Assembly: GCA_964475385.1 (NCBI GenBank)
Contig: CAYYWV010000022.1
Coordinates: 1-28,872, forward strand
Origin: CAYYWV01 sp964475385
GTDB taxonomy: Bacteria; Pseudomonadota; Alphaproteobacteria; JAAXGF01
Direction of reading: 5' to 3'
Length of the DNA stretch: 28,872 nt
Both the position numbers and the translations under genes were made by a program. This document shows, piece after piece, positions 20,827 to 28,872 of the stretch (the stretch's first letter is position 1; the number at the start of each line of letters is the position of its first letter). The notes beneath the pieces are model-generated. The model saw nothing but the letters and a program-made list of their open reading frames with translations. It was not told the DNA's origin and made no database searches.

Positions 20827-22191
20827 ATGAACCGTCATGAAATCCGCGCCGCCGTTTCGCTTGCGACGGTCTTTTCGGTCAGGCTTCTCGGTCTGTTCAT
20901 GATCTACCCGGTCTTCGCCGCTTACGCCCGCCATCTCGCCGGCGCGACCCCGACCCGGATCGGCCTTGCGCTCGGGGCGTATGGTCTCAGCCAGGGGCTG
21001 CTACAGATTCCTTTCGGGCTTCTTTCCGATCGAATCGGGCGGAAGACGATGATCGCAATCGGCCTCGTGTTGTTCGGGATCGGCAGCATAGTGGCGGCGG
21101 TCTCGACGACCATCGATGGGGTGATCGTCGGCCGGGTGATCCAGGGCACCGGGGCGGTCGGCTCGGTGATCTTGGCGTTGGTCGCCGATCTCACGCGCGA
21201 AGAAAGCCGGACCAAAGCGATGGCCGTGGTCGGGCTTTCGATCGGCCTCTCTTTCATGGTCGCGCTGGTCACCGGGCCGATCTTCGCCGGCCTGATCGGC
21301 GTCTCAGGCATCTTCTGGCTGATGGCGGGGCTTGCGCTCGTAGGCATCGCGATCACGCGCTGGGTGGTGCCGACGCCCCGACGGATCGTCCTTCATCGCG
21401 ACGCGGAGACGGTTCCGGCGCTGTTCGGCGCGGTTCTGCGGAACAGGGAGCTCCTGCGGCTCGACTTTGGCATCTTCGCCCTTCACGCGATCCTGACATC
21501 GAGCTTCCTGGTCATGCCGCATATCCTGGCTAGCGCCTTTTCGGTCGAGAGCGAGACCCAGTGGACCATTTACCTGCCGGTTCTCGCGATCTCGGTGATA
21601 CTGATGATCCCGGCGATCATCGTCGGCGAAAAGCGCAGACGGATGAAAGAGGTGTTCGTGGCCGCCGTGGCCCTGCTGTTGGCCAGCCAGCTCGCGCTCG
21701 TCTACGACACGGAGAGCCCGGTCGTGATCTTGGCCGCCATCGTCGCCTTCTTCACGGCGTTCAACGTGATGGAGGCCAGCCTGCCGTCGCTCGTGACCAA
21801 AGCGGCGCCGGCGGGGGCGAAGGGAACGGCGACTGGAATCTATTCGAGCGCCCAGTTCCTCGGCATTTTCGCAGGCGGCGCGGCCGGCGGCTGGGTCCAC
21901 GCCCTTGCCGGCGTGAGCGGAGTGTTCGCGTTCGCCGCCGGGCTCGCTGTGGTTTGGCTGATCGTTGCGGCGACCATGCGCAAGCCCGGCCATTACACGA
22001 CCTATCTCGCCCGGCTCGGCGATATCGACGAGGCGGACACCGCACGGCTGGCATCTGCGCTTGGGCGGGTGCCAGGGGTCGTCGATGTCATCGTCGTCGC
22101 CGAGGAAGGGGTGGGCTATCTTAAAGTGAATCCCGAACGCTTCGACGCCCGCGCGGTCGAGGCCATCATCGGAAGCGCCGCTTCGACGTGA
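20827..22191 (+). CDS. YajR-type MFS transporter with C-terminal ferredoxin-like (YAM) domain
   Basis: This 454-aa protein equals E. coli YajR in length. The 12-helix MFS core includes motif A as GLLSDRIGRKTM near residues 65-76 and an RLLGLFMIYPVFAAYA first helix typical of YajR. The last about 65 residues (from HYTTYLARLGDIDEAD) form a soluble alpha/beta domain with VVDVIVVAEEGVGYLKVNP, the YAM domain of YajR, which resembles an HMA fold but has no CxxC. YajR is a proton-driven transporter of unsettled substrate. The ATG at 20827 has a weak GTAGGT upstream. The 131 bases before it hold nothing recognisable. It converges on the AsmA-like gene with an 18-base gap. Confidence 0.88.
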   Translation: MNRHEIRAAVSLATVFSVRLLGLFMIYPVFAAYARHLAGATPTRIGLALGAYGLSQGLLQIPFGLLSDRIGRKTMIAIGLVLFGIGSIVAAVSTTIDGVIVGRVIQGTGAVGSVILALVADLTREESRTKAMAVVGLSIGLSFMVALVTGPIFAGLIGVSGIFWLMAGLALVGIAITRWVVPTPRRIVLHRDAETVPALFGAVLRNRELLRLDFGIFALHAILTSSFLVMPHILASAFSVESETQWTIYLPVLAISVILMIPAIIVGEKRRRMKEVFVAAVALLLASQLALVYDTESPVVILAAIVAFFTAFNVMEASLPSLVTKAAPAGAKGTATGIYSSAQFLGIFAGGAAGGWVHALAGVSGVFAFAAGLAVVWLIVAATMRKPGHYTTYLARLGDIDEADTARLASALGRVPGVVDVIVVAEEGVGYLKVNPERFDARAVEAIIGSAAST

Positions 22192-22194
22192 CCG

Positions 22195-22208
22195 GCCCCG
22201 CGCGGGGC
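22195..22208. terminator. Short palindrome between convergent stops
   Basis: GCCCCGCGCGGGGC is a perfect 14-base palindrome filling most of the 18 bases between the two convergent stop codons. It could form a small hairpin in both transcripts (5-bp stem, 4-base loop). It is a weak terminator candidate. Confidence 0.4.
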
Positions 22209-22209
22209 G

Positions 22210-25200
22210 TTACCGGCTCGAATCGGGGTTGCGGATGGCGAAGGGCTCGACCTCGCGCGCGTCCTTTCTGGTCGACGAGAAGATCTTCTGGAGAAAACCC
22301 GGGACGAGCGCCGTGAGCGGGTTCACGACCGTCTTGGGGTCGTCGAGCGGACCGGTCGCGCGATAGCTCATGGCGATCAGCCCGCCCCCTTTTGCGCCGG
22401 CCAGGATGTTGCCGAGAATGGGCAGTTTTCCAAACACGCTGTTGAGGGTGTAGGCGGGCACCAGCGTGCCCGCGAGGTCGAGCTCGTTGCGGGCGAGATC
22501 GACCGTGCCTTTTCCGGTGAGCCCGATCGCCGGCCCGTAGATGCGCATGTCGGTGAGCGTCAGGATATCGCCCCGCTTCTCGTATGGGATGATAAGCCGA
22601 GTAAACGGCAGGCCTTTCTCCCTTTTGAGGAGGTCGATCACGCCGCCGAGCGAGGCGACCGACAGAAGCTTGGCGAGAAAGGGGGCCCTGATCACCCGGA
22701 AGTCCGCGATCTTGAGCTCGCCCCGAACGAGATCGGGCTCCTCGGTGTCGAGCCGCGCCGTCAATGCGAGCTTGCCGCCGATCGCGTTGTCGTAGACGTC
22801 GAGCGCGCGAAGCACCGTGCCCGCGTCGTCGGAGCCCACCCACAAAAGCCGCCCGTTGCGCGTTCTCGCGATATCGAGCACCACGCGCTTGCCTTCGGGG
22901 AGGGTGGCGTTGGCCTTCAGCTCTTCCCAGCGGCCGTTGCGGCGACGCATGGCCGCGTTGACATTGATCGCCTCGACGCCGTTATAGAGGACGGCGCGGT
23001 TGACCTTGAGATCGAGAACGAGGGGCGTTTGTTGCGCTTCTTCTTCGCCTCCCGTGGCGGAGATGTAAGGGCGGAGGTCGATGCTTTCGCCGACGATGGC
23101 CACCTTGACCGCGCCATTCTCGCCAAAGGTGACCACTCCTGCGACGTCGGTCTTTCCAGTTGCGAATCGGCTGATTTCGAGGCGGCGAAGAGCGCCGGTC
23201 GCAGGGTCGATCTCGGCCCCTCCTTCAGCGGCGAAATCGCCCGCTGCAAGAGCGAAGCGCTTGACTCGAAGCGCTCCGTTCGCGTCGCGTGTAAGATGGA
23301 CGGTCAGAAGCCCTTCATCGCCCGGCTTCTTGTCCCAGTAGATCGCAGGCAGGCGCACGCGGGCCTCGCGAAGATCGGCGGTCGCGTCGAGGCGCCAGTC
23401 CCCTTTGGCGTTTTCAACGATTTCGACCTCGATCAGGGTCGGGCCGGTGATGTAGTCGTTGCCCGGAATGCCAAGCCCGAGACGCTGGGAGTCGGTGAAC
23501 CGTCCCTTGATCCGATAGCGTTGTTCGCGCGCGGCTGTGAAGTCCTGACGCCAGGCGATCTCGGCCGGCACGCCGTTGATCGCCGCGGTTCCGGTAACCT
23601 TGAGGCGCGTATTGTCGAGCGCGAGGGTCAGCGCGCCCTGGCTTAAGTCATAGCCTTTGATCAGACCGACGAGCGCGAAATCGCTAAGGCGCGCTTCGAC
23701 ATCGACCGAAATCGCTTCCTGCCCGAGGTCGGCGATGAGCGGAAACGAGAAACGGAGCCGGGCCGCCACCGCGCCCGAAGCGGCCTCGGGCTTGAGCCCG
23801 ACCGCCTGGGTGTAGCCGAGCGGCTTCTCCGCAAGAAGGTCTAGGGCATCGGCAACCGGTCCTCGCACCGGAAGATCGATGTCCATGGTGAAGTCGCCTC
23901 CCTCGCCGGCGATCAACAGCCGCCCGGCCCCCGTCTCGAGCCCGCGGAACCGCCCGCCGCGGGTGGCGATCTCGACCCGCTCGCCGGTGATCATGACCGT
24001 GGCGTCCACGCCTTCGATCGGCGGTAACGGCCGTAAGTAGTGGACATTGGCGTCGGTGACTTCGATGCGGGCGACGATTGCCTCGTCGGGCAAGGCTTCG
24101 GCGTCGAGATCGCCGGGCTTGAGGTTCACGCTCGCTTCGACGCGGCGGATCATGCCGTCGGTCAGGTTGGACACGATCCAATCGCGCGTGTTCGGCGCAA
24201 GCTGGGCCGGCCAGTAATGGGCGAGATCGTTGAGAGGCAGGTTGTCGATCCGCGCCGAGCCGGTCGCCGAAAGCGTTGCGCCAATCCCCTCCAGGGCGAG
24301 ATCGAACGCGACCCGCGGACCGCCAAGGTCGATCATCGCTTCTTCGATTTGAAGCCGCCCGCGATCGACCTGATAGACGCCGCGCGTCTGCGCGCGGGCG
24401 ATTTTCAGGGGGGTGTCGAACCAGTCGTCGAGCGCGGCTTCGCCGCCTTCGGTCGCGAGGTCGAAGGCCACCGAGCGGACTTTTCCCTTGCTGTCGAGCA
24501 GAATCTCGGTGCTGCCGCTGACCGGCATCCGCAGCCCGCGAAGGACCGCCCAGCGCGCAGCTTCGCCCACCAGCCATTCGGGCCGAAGATCGGAGAATGC
24601 GAGGCGCAAAGCGGTCTTTTCGTCGGAGGCTCGATAACGCCCAGTGGCGGTCACCATGGCCCGGTCGTCGCCGATGCGCAGCGCGAGCGTGGCCTCGCCC
24701 GTGATTCCTTTGGCATCGCGGCGGAAGCTCACGCTTGCGTCGGGCGCGCGCCATGAGACGCCGAGCCGACGGTCGTCGATCGTCAGATCGGCGTTGCGGA
24801 TGCTGATCTCGCGCAAATAGCCGATCGCGGTCTCTGGATCGGGGGGCGCGAGCAGACCCGAAAACAGGAGGTCGCTCGCGTTGCTCACTTCGCCTTCGCC
24901 GGTGCCGAGCCCGAAGGCGAAGCCTCCGTCGGCGGCGCGGACGATACGAAGCCGAGCGGCGATGATCTCGAGCCGCGTCGGCGCTACGATCCCATGGAGG
25001 ACCGCCTGCAGGCTCAGCCCGACCGAGACCTCGGGGATCACCGCCGTCGTGCCGTCGGGGCTGGAGACCCGAACATCGAGGAGAACGATGTCAAGCGCGC
25101 GCCGCCACCCCGCCCAGACCAGAATCGTGTCGGCGACGTCGAAGCGGAACGGCGCGTTGGTCTGGCGGAAGGAATCGACGATGTACGGGGTGAGAAAGGT

Positions 25201-25365
25201 GAGCGGCACCGGCCCTTGCGCGAGCCGCCAAGCGCCCGCCGCGATGACCAGCGCGATCACACTGACGCAGGCCGCGAGTCCGTGAAGAAGAATACGCGTA
25301 GCAGGGCGGATCACGGGGGGAAAAGGCCCTTTCGACGACTTGACCGACCCCGGCGGTTCGCGCAC
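22210..25365 (-). CDS. YhdP-like AsmA-family envelope protein (DUF3971)
   Basis: This very large protein of up to 1051 aa has one N-terminal membrane helix (about residues 25-46) and a long periplasmic beta-rich body. The text after the helix, PVPLTFLTPYIVDSFRQ, and the C-terminal AsmA-like region (LPFTRLIIPYEKRGDILTL, then GLTGKGTVDLARNELDLAGTLVPAYTLN) match the YhdP/TamB/AsmA group, which is thought to move phospholipids from inner to outer membrane. The reading opens with a GTG at 25363-25365, which has no ribosome site and lies 26 bases from the divergent glnE ATG. A GTG at 25312-25314 (1034 aa) has AAAGGG upstream and leaves more room for promoters, so the start is uncertain. It ends with a convergent neighbour. 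Confidence 0.83.
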   Translation of the reverse strand: MREPPGSVKSSKGPFPPVIRPATRILLHGLAACVSVIALVIAAGAWRLAQGPVPLTFLTPYIVDSFRQTNAPFRFDVADTILVWAGWRRALDIVLLDVRVSSPDGTTAVIPEVSVGLSLQAVLHGIVAPTRLEIIAARLRIVRAADGGFAFGLGTGEGEVSNASDLLFSGLLAPPDPETAIGYLREISIRNADLTIDDRRLGVSWRAPDASVSFRRDAKGITGEATLALRIGDDRAMVTATGRYRASDEKTALRLAFSDLRPEWLVGEAARWAVLRGLRMPVSGSTEILLDSKGKVRSVAFDLATEGGEAALDDWFDTPLKIARAQTRGVYQVDRGRLQIEEAMIDLGGPRVAFDLALEGIGATLSATGSARIDNLPLNDLAHYWPAQLAPNTRDWIVSNLTDGMIRRVEASVNLKPGDLDAEALPDEAIVARIEVTDANVHYLRPLPPIEGVDATVMITGERVEIATRGGRFRGLETGAGRLLIAGEGGDFTMDIDLPVRGPVADALDLLAEKPLGYTQAVGLKPEAASGAVAARLRFSFPLIADLGQEAISVDVEARLSDFALVGLIKGYDLSQGALTLALDNTRLKVTGTAAINGVPAEIAWRQDFTAAREQRYRIKGRFTDSQRLGLGIPGNDYITGPTLIEVEIVENAKGDWRLDATADLREARVRLPAIYWDKKPGDEGLLTVHLTRDANGALRVKRFALAAGDFAAEGGAEIDPATGALRRLEISRFATGKTDVAGVVTFGENGAVKVAIVGESIDLRPYISATGGEEEAQQTPLVLDLKVNRAVLYNGVEAINVNAAMRRRNGRWEELKANATLPEGKRVVLDIARTRNGRLLWVGSDDAGTVLRALDVYDNAIGGKLALTARLDTEEPDLVRGELKIADFRVIRAPFLAKLLSVASLGGVIDLLKREKGLPFTRLIIPYEKRGDILTLTDMRIYGPAIGLTGKGTVDLARNELDLAGTLVPAYTLNSVFGKLPILGNILAGAKGGGLIAMSYRATGPLDDPKTVVNPLTALVPGFLQKIFSSTRKDAREVEPFAIRNPDSSR

Positions 25366-25391
25366 TGTGCGGCGAACACCGCCGACGCCGC

Positions 25392-28300
25392 ATGACCGAT
25401 TTCACTCTTTTAGCAGATATCGACGCCCTGCCAGAAGCGGAGGATAAGGCGCGGGCGGAGATCGGGCTCGATCGCTGGCGGACGGCCGCCCGGGAGGCCG
25501 GGCTCGCCGCCTTCGCCGAGGCCTTCGCCGCGAATCCGAAAGGAGCCGCGCTCCTCGCCGCGGTCTTCGGCAACAGCCCCTTTCTCGGCCATTGCATACT
25601 CACGGACATCGACTTCTTCCGCCGCCTCGCCGAGGAAGGGCTCGATGCCGCCCGCGCGGCCGCGCTCGCCGGCTTTCGCTGCGCGCCCGACGACGATCAG
25701 ACCACGGTCATGCGACGATTGCGGCGTGCGCGGCGGCGGGTCGCCCTGGTGACGGCCGTCGCCGACATCGCCGGTCTGTGGCCGCTCGAGACGGTGACCG
25801 GAACGCTCACCCGGGCGGCGGAGGCCGCTCTCGACTCGGCGCTCGCCCAACTTCTTCGCGCCGCCGCCCAGGCGGGGCGTCTGGCGGGCGTCGATCCCGC
25901 CGACCCGGTCGCCGACTGTGGCGTTGCGGTGATCGGCCTCGGCAAGCTGGGGGCGGGCGAGCTCAACTTTTCGAGCGACATCGACCTGATGATCCTCTAC
26001 GACGCCGCCCGCATCGCCGCGCGCAACGGCGGCGAGGTGCCCCACCGGGCGCTTGCCAGGCTCGCGCGCGGCCTCGTGCGGATGCTTCAGGAGCGCACCG
26101 CCGACGGCTTCGTCTTCCGCACCGATCTGCGCCTCAGGCCCGATCCCGGGGCGACGCCGCTCGCCGTTTCGGTCGAGGCGGCCGAGCTTTACTACGAGAG
26201 CCTGGGCCAGAACTGGGAGCGCGCGGCCATGATCAAGGCGCGCGCCGTGGCCGGCGATAAGGCGGTGGGCGAAGCGTTCATCCGTTCGCTCACGCCATTC
26301 ATTTGGCGGCGGCATCTGGACTTCGCGGCGATCGAGGACATCCATTCGATCAAGCGCCAAATCCGCGCCCACTACGGCGGCGGCGCCATCGCGGTCGCCG
26401 GCCACAACATCAAGCTCGGCCGCGGCGGGATTCGCGAGATCGAGTTCTTCGCCCAGACCCAACAGCTCATCTGGGGCGGCCGCGAGCCCCGGCTGCGCCG
26501 GCGCGCGACCTGCGATGCGCTGCGGGCGTTGGCCGAGACCGGGCGCATAGCGCCCCATGTCGCCGACGAGCTCATCGAGGCCTATCGCTTCCTGCGCCGG
26601 GTCGAGCACCGCCTACAGATGATCGACGACGCCCAAACCCACAGCCTTCCGGCCGACGCGAAGGGCATCGCCGCGCTCGCCACCTTTCTCGGCTATGACA
26701 GCGCGGACGCCTTCGCCGCGGCGCTGACCCGGCGACTCGAGACGGTGGAGCGCCACTACGCCCAGCTTTTCGAGACCAGCGCGCCGCTCGCGCCGTCGGG
26801 GAACCTCGTGTTCACGGGGACCGAGGACGACCCCGAGACGCTGAAGACCTTGGCCGAGCTCGGTTTTCGCGACGGCCGCGCGGTGGGGGCGACGGTGCGG
26901 GCTTGGCACCACGGGCGCTACCGCGCGACCCGCAGCGTGCGCGCCCGCGAGATCCTGACCGAGCTGATGCCGACGCTTCTCGGCGCGTTCGCGCGGACCG
27001 CCGATCCCGATCAGGCGCTTCTGCGCTTCGACGAGTTCCTCGCCCGCCTGCCCGCCGGCGTCCAGCTCTTTTCGCTGTTCCACGCCAACCCCGGGCTGCT
27101 CGACCTGGTCGCCGAGATCATGGGCTCGGCCCCGCGGCTCGCCGAGCGGCTCGCGCATAACGCGGGCCTTCTGGACGGCGTTCTGTCGGGCGATTTTTTC
27201 ACCCCGCTGCCCGACGCCGACGCCCTGACCGAAGCGCTCGATGCGGCGCTTTCGACGGCGCGCGACTACGAGGACGTGCTCGACATCGCGCGGCGCTGGG
27301 CGCACGACCGCGAGTTCCAGGTCGGGGTCCAGATGCTGCGCGGCATCGTCGCCCCGGACGCGGCGGGCGAGACGCTCGCCGACGTGGCCGACGCGGTGCT
27401 GCGCGCGCTCGCCCCCCGGGTCGAGGCGGCCTTCGCGGAGCTCCACGGACGGATCGCGGGCGCAGGGCTCGCCATCGTCGCCATGGGCAACCTGGGCGGC
27501 CGCGCGATGACCGTCTCCTCGGACCTCGACCTCACCTTCGTCTATGCGGTTCCCGACTTGGCGGCGGTCTCCGACGGCCGCAAGGCCTTGCCGGCGAGCC
27601 AGTACTTCGCCCGGCTTTCGCAGCGGTTGATCAATGCGCTTACGGCGATGACCAACGAAGGCCGGCTCTACGAGATCGACATGCGCCTGCGCCCTTCGGG
27701 CAACGCCGGTCCGGTCGCTTCCGAGATCGAGAGCTTCGCCCGCTACCATGCGGAAAGCGCCTGGACCTGGGAGCATATGGCGCTGACCCGGGCGCGGGTG
27801 GTCGCCGGGCCTCAGCCGTTGGTCGCGCGCATCGAAGCCGTGATCCGCGACGCCCTTTGCCGCCCGCGCGATCCCGCCCGTCTGGTCGCGGACGTCGCCG
27901 AAATGCGGCGACGGATCGAGGCCGAGCACGCCGCCGACAACCCCTGGCGCACCAAGTACGTGCGCGGCGGCCTGGTCGATTGCGAGTTCATCGCCCAGTA
28001 CCTCCAGCTTCGCCACGCCGCGGACCATCCCGAGGTTCTCTCGCCGCGCGCCGTGGTCGCCTTCGAGCGCCTCTCGCAAGCGGGCGCGCTCTCCCGCGAA
28101 GACGCGGACCAGTTGATCGACGCGGTCCGGCTTTTGCGCCGGGTCCGCGGCATGCTGCGGCTGACCATCGGCGGCGATCGGATCGAGGCCCACGCCTCGG
28201 CGGGCTTGCGCGCCGCGCTCGCCCGCGCCGGCGATGCGGTTGACTTCGCCGCCCTTCGGAGCAAGCTTCTCGCCGCCGAGGCCGCGGTGCGCGCGCTTTA

Positions 28301-28400
28301 CGCCCGCATCATCGACGAGCCGGCCGCGGAGGCGGCGAAGACGATCGCCGCGGGCGAGAACGGAGACAAGGAAGACAAGAAGGCGAGGACCGAGTCATGA
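25392..28400 (+). CDS. glnE: Bifunctional glutamine synthetase adenylyltransferase/deadenylase GlnE
   Basis: This 1002-aa cytoplasmic enzyme attaches and removes AMP on glutamine synthetase in response to PII and glutamine. Both nucleotidyltransferase domains are intact. The N-terminal one has GLGKLGAGELNFSSDIDL (residues about 182-199, with Asp196/Asp198) and serves deadenylylation. The C-terminal one has MGNLGGRAMTVSSDLDLTFVY near 698-718 and serves adenylylation. Between them are the helical regulatory segments, with RRVEHRLQMIDDAQTH and further on DMRLRPSGNAGPVAS. The ATG at 25392 is the first in frame. The TGA overlaps the bcp ATG (ATGA). The terminal about 25 residues are Lys/Glu-rich. 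The call is firm. Confidence 0.95.
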   Translation: MTDFTLLADIDALPEAEDKARAEIGLDRWRTAAREAGLAAFAEAFAANPKGAALLAAVFGNSPFLGHCILTDIDFFRRLAEEGLDAARAAALAGFRCAPDDDQTTVMRRLRRARRRVALVTAVADIAGLWPLETVTGTLTRAAEAALDSALAQLLRAAAQAGRLAGVDPADPVADCGVAVIGLGKLGAGELNFSSDIDLMILYDAARIAARNGGEVPHRALARLARGLVRMLQERTADGFVFRTDLRLRPDPGATPLAVSVEAAELYYESLGQNWERAAMIKARAVAGDKAVGEAFIRSLTPFIWRRHLDFAAIEDIHSIKRQIRAHYGGGAIAVAGHNIKLGRGGIREIEFFAQTQQLIWGGREPRLRRRATCDALRALAETGRIAPHVADELIEAYRFLRRVEHRLQMIDDAQTHSLPADAKGIAALATFLGYDSADAFAAALTRRLETVERHYAQLFETSAPLAPSGNLVFTGTEDDPETLKTLAELGFRDGRAVGATVRAWHHGRYRATRSVRAREILTELMPTLLGAFARTADPDQALLRFDEFLARLPAGVQLFSLFHANPGLLDLVAEIMGSAPRLAERLAHNAGLLDGVLSGDFFTPLPDADALTEALDAALSTARDYEDVLDIARRWAHDREFQVGVQMLRGIVAPDAAGETLADVADAVLRALAPRVEAAFAELHGRIAGAGLAIVAMGNLGGRAMTVSSDLDLTFVYAVPDLAAVSDGRKALPASQYFARLSQRLINALTAMTNEGRLYEIDMRLRPSGNAGPVASEIESFARYHAESAWTWEHMALTRARVVAGPQPLVARIEAVIRDALCRPRDPARLVADVAEMRRRIEAEHAADNPWRTKYVRGGLVDCEFIAQYLQLRHAADHPEVLSPRAVVAFERLSQAGALSREDADQLIDAVRLLRRVRGMLRLTIGGDRIEAHASAGLRAALARAGDAVDFAALRSKLLAAEAAVRALYARIIDEPAAEAAKTIAAGENGDKEDKKARTES

Positions 28401-28872
28401 CCGACCGCGCAAGCCCGGGCGCAAGCGCGCCCGACTTCACCCTCGAGACCGACGGCGGCGGGACGCTTACGCTTTCGTCGCTGCGCGGGCGCACGGTGGC
28501 GCTGTACTTCTATCCCAAGGACAACACCTCGGGCTGCACCAAGGAGGCCGAGGCCTTCCGCGACGCCCACGCCGACTTTCAGGCCGCGAATACGGTGATC
28601 GTCGGCGTCTCGCCCGACAGCGTAAAAAGCCACGATCGCTTCAAGGAAAAGCTCGGCCTTCCCTTCGTCCTCGTGTCCGACCCCGACAAGGTCGCCTGCC
28701 AGGCCTATGGCGTCTGGGTCGAGAAAAGCATGTACGGGCGCAAGTACATGGGGGTCGAGCGTTCGACCTTTCTGATCGACGGCGACGGGGTGATCCGCGA
28801 GGTCTGGCGCAAGGTCAAGGTGAAGGGCCACGCAGACGCGGTGCTCGCGGCCGCCCGGGCGCTCGCCGGCGG
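28397..28872 (+). CDS. bcp: Thioredoxin-dependent peroxiredoxin Bcp/PrxQ, 3' end cut
   Basis: This peroxide-reducing enzyme uses a cysteine thiol and is recycled by thioredoxin. 158 codons are present and the window ends inside or at the very end of the gene. The peroxidatic Cys47 lies in YPKDNTSGCTKEAEAF. The usual resolving cysteine five residues later is Glu52 here; the only other visible cysteine is Cys101 in DKVACQAYGVW. It therefore either uses a distant resolving cysteine, as some PrxQ proteins do, or works as a 1-Cys enzyme. The ATG at 28397 overlaps the glnE stop, so it is translated by coupling. Further family text, YMGVERSTFLID, is intact. Confidence 0.9.
   Translation, partial: MTDRASPGASAPDFTLETDGGGTLTLSSLRGRTVALYFYPKDNTSGCTKEAEAFRDAHADFQAANTVIVGVSPDSVKSHDRFKEKLGLPFVLVSDPDKVACQAYGVWVEKSMYGRKYMGVERSTFLIDGDGVIREVWRKVKVKGHADAVLAAARALAG

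Noticed and set aside
1..28872. tRNA, rRNA, riboswitch or CRISPR array
   Set aside because: No cloverleaf with a CCA-adjacent acceptor and T-arm, no rRNA-like stretch, and no set of regularly spaced repeats was recognised; the only clear short direct repeat is the 17-bp pair at 9294 and 9417. This was judged by eye, so a diverged small RNA could be missed.

Overview
The window is high-GC DNA with short gene spacings and several ATGA stop/start overlaps. Its gene set (RegB/RegA, GlnE, RutR with PreT/PreA, a BigR/SqrR-type repressor, a HMA-less MerA) fits an alphaproteobacterium, probably Rhodospirillales-like; this placement rests on recognised families, not on a phylogeny. A run of exactly 100 N at 8241-8340 shows that the window is a scaffold with one unsequenced join of unknown size.

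Left part (1-5970). The reductive pyrimidine pathway genes preT and preA (cut by the window start) face a RutR-type TetR regulator across a cluster of RutR-like palindromes. The regulator converges on a nitrilase. Next come a BigR/SqrR-type ArsR repressor carrying both persulfide-sensing cysteines and, divergent from it across a shared promoter/operator, an exported DUF442 phosphatase/sulfurtransferase-like protein and two half-size YeeE/YedE membrane proteins. This is a sulfide or reactive-sulfur response unit.

Centre-left (6028-10557). A class II glutamine amidotransferase and an MFS transporter precede the N gap. After the gap is a PEP-CTERM exported protein on the minus strand, preceded by a near-consensus sigma-54 promoter and two copies of a 17-bp element that look like activator sites. 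A divergent ACMSD-type amidohydrolase ends in a strong hairpin.

Centre (10601-15819). This is a redox module. The global redox two-component pair regB-regA is flanked on the left by a divergent operon of an outer-membrane porin and two single-heme cytochromes c, and on the right by a third cytochrome c. RegA/RegR-like inverted repeats lie in both intergenic regions, so the cytochromes are probably under local RegA control.

Right-centre (16033-20695). A mercury resistance operon runs merT-merP-merF-merA plus a previously uncalled 59-aa membrane ORF with a vicinal Cys pair that resembles the first hairpin of MerT. It is divergent from merR across a textbook MerR promoter (19-bp spacer with a CTGTA-N5-TACAG dyad). 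MerF has only one cysteine at each place where the classical protein has two. nnrS follows merR.

Right end (20827-28872). A YajR-type MFS transporter converges on a YhdP/AsmA-like giant envelope protein. Head-to-head with the latter is glnE (glutamine synthetase adenylyltransferase), translationally coupled to a Bcp/PrxQ peroxiredoxin cut by the window end. No tRNA, rRNA, CRISPR array, transposase or integrase was seen.
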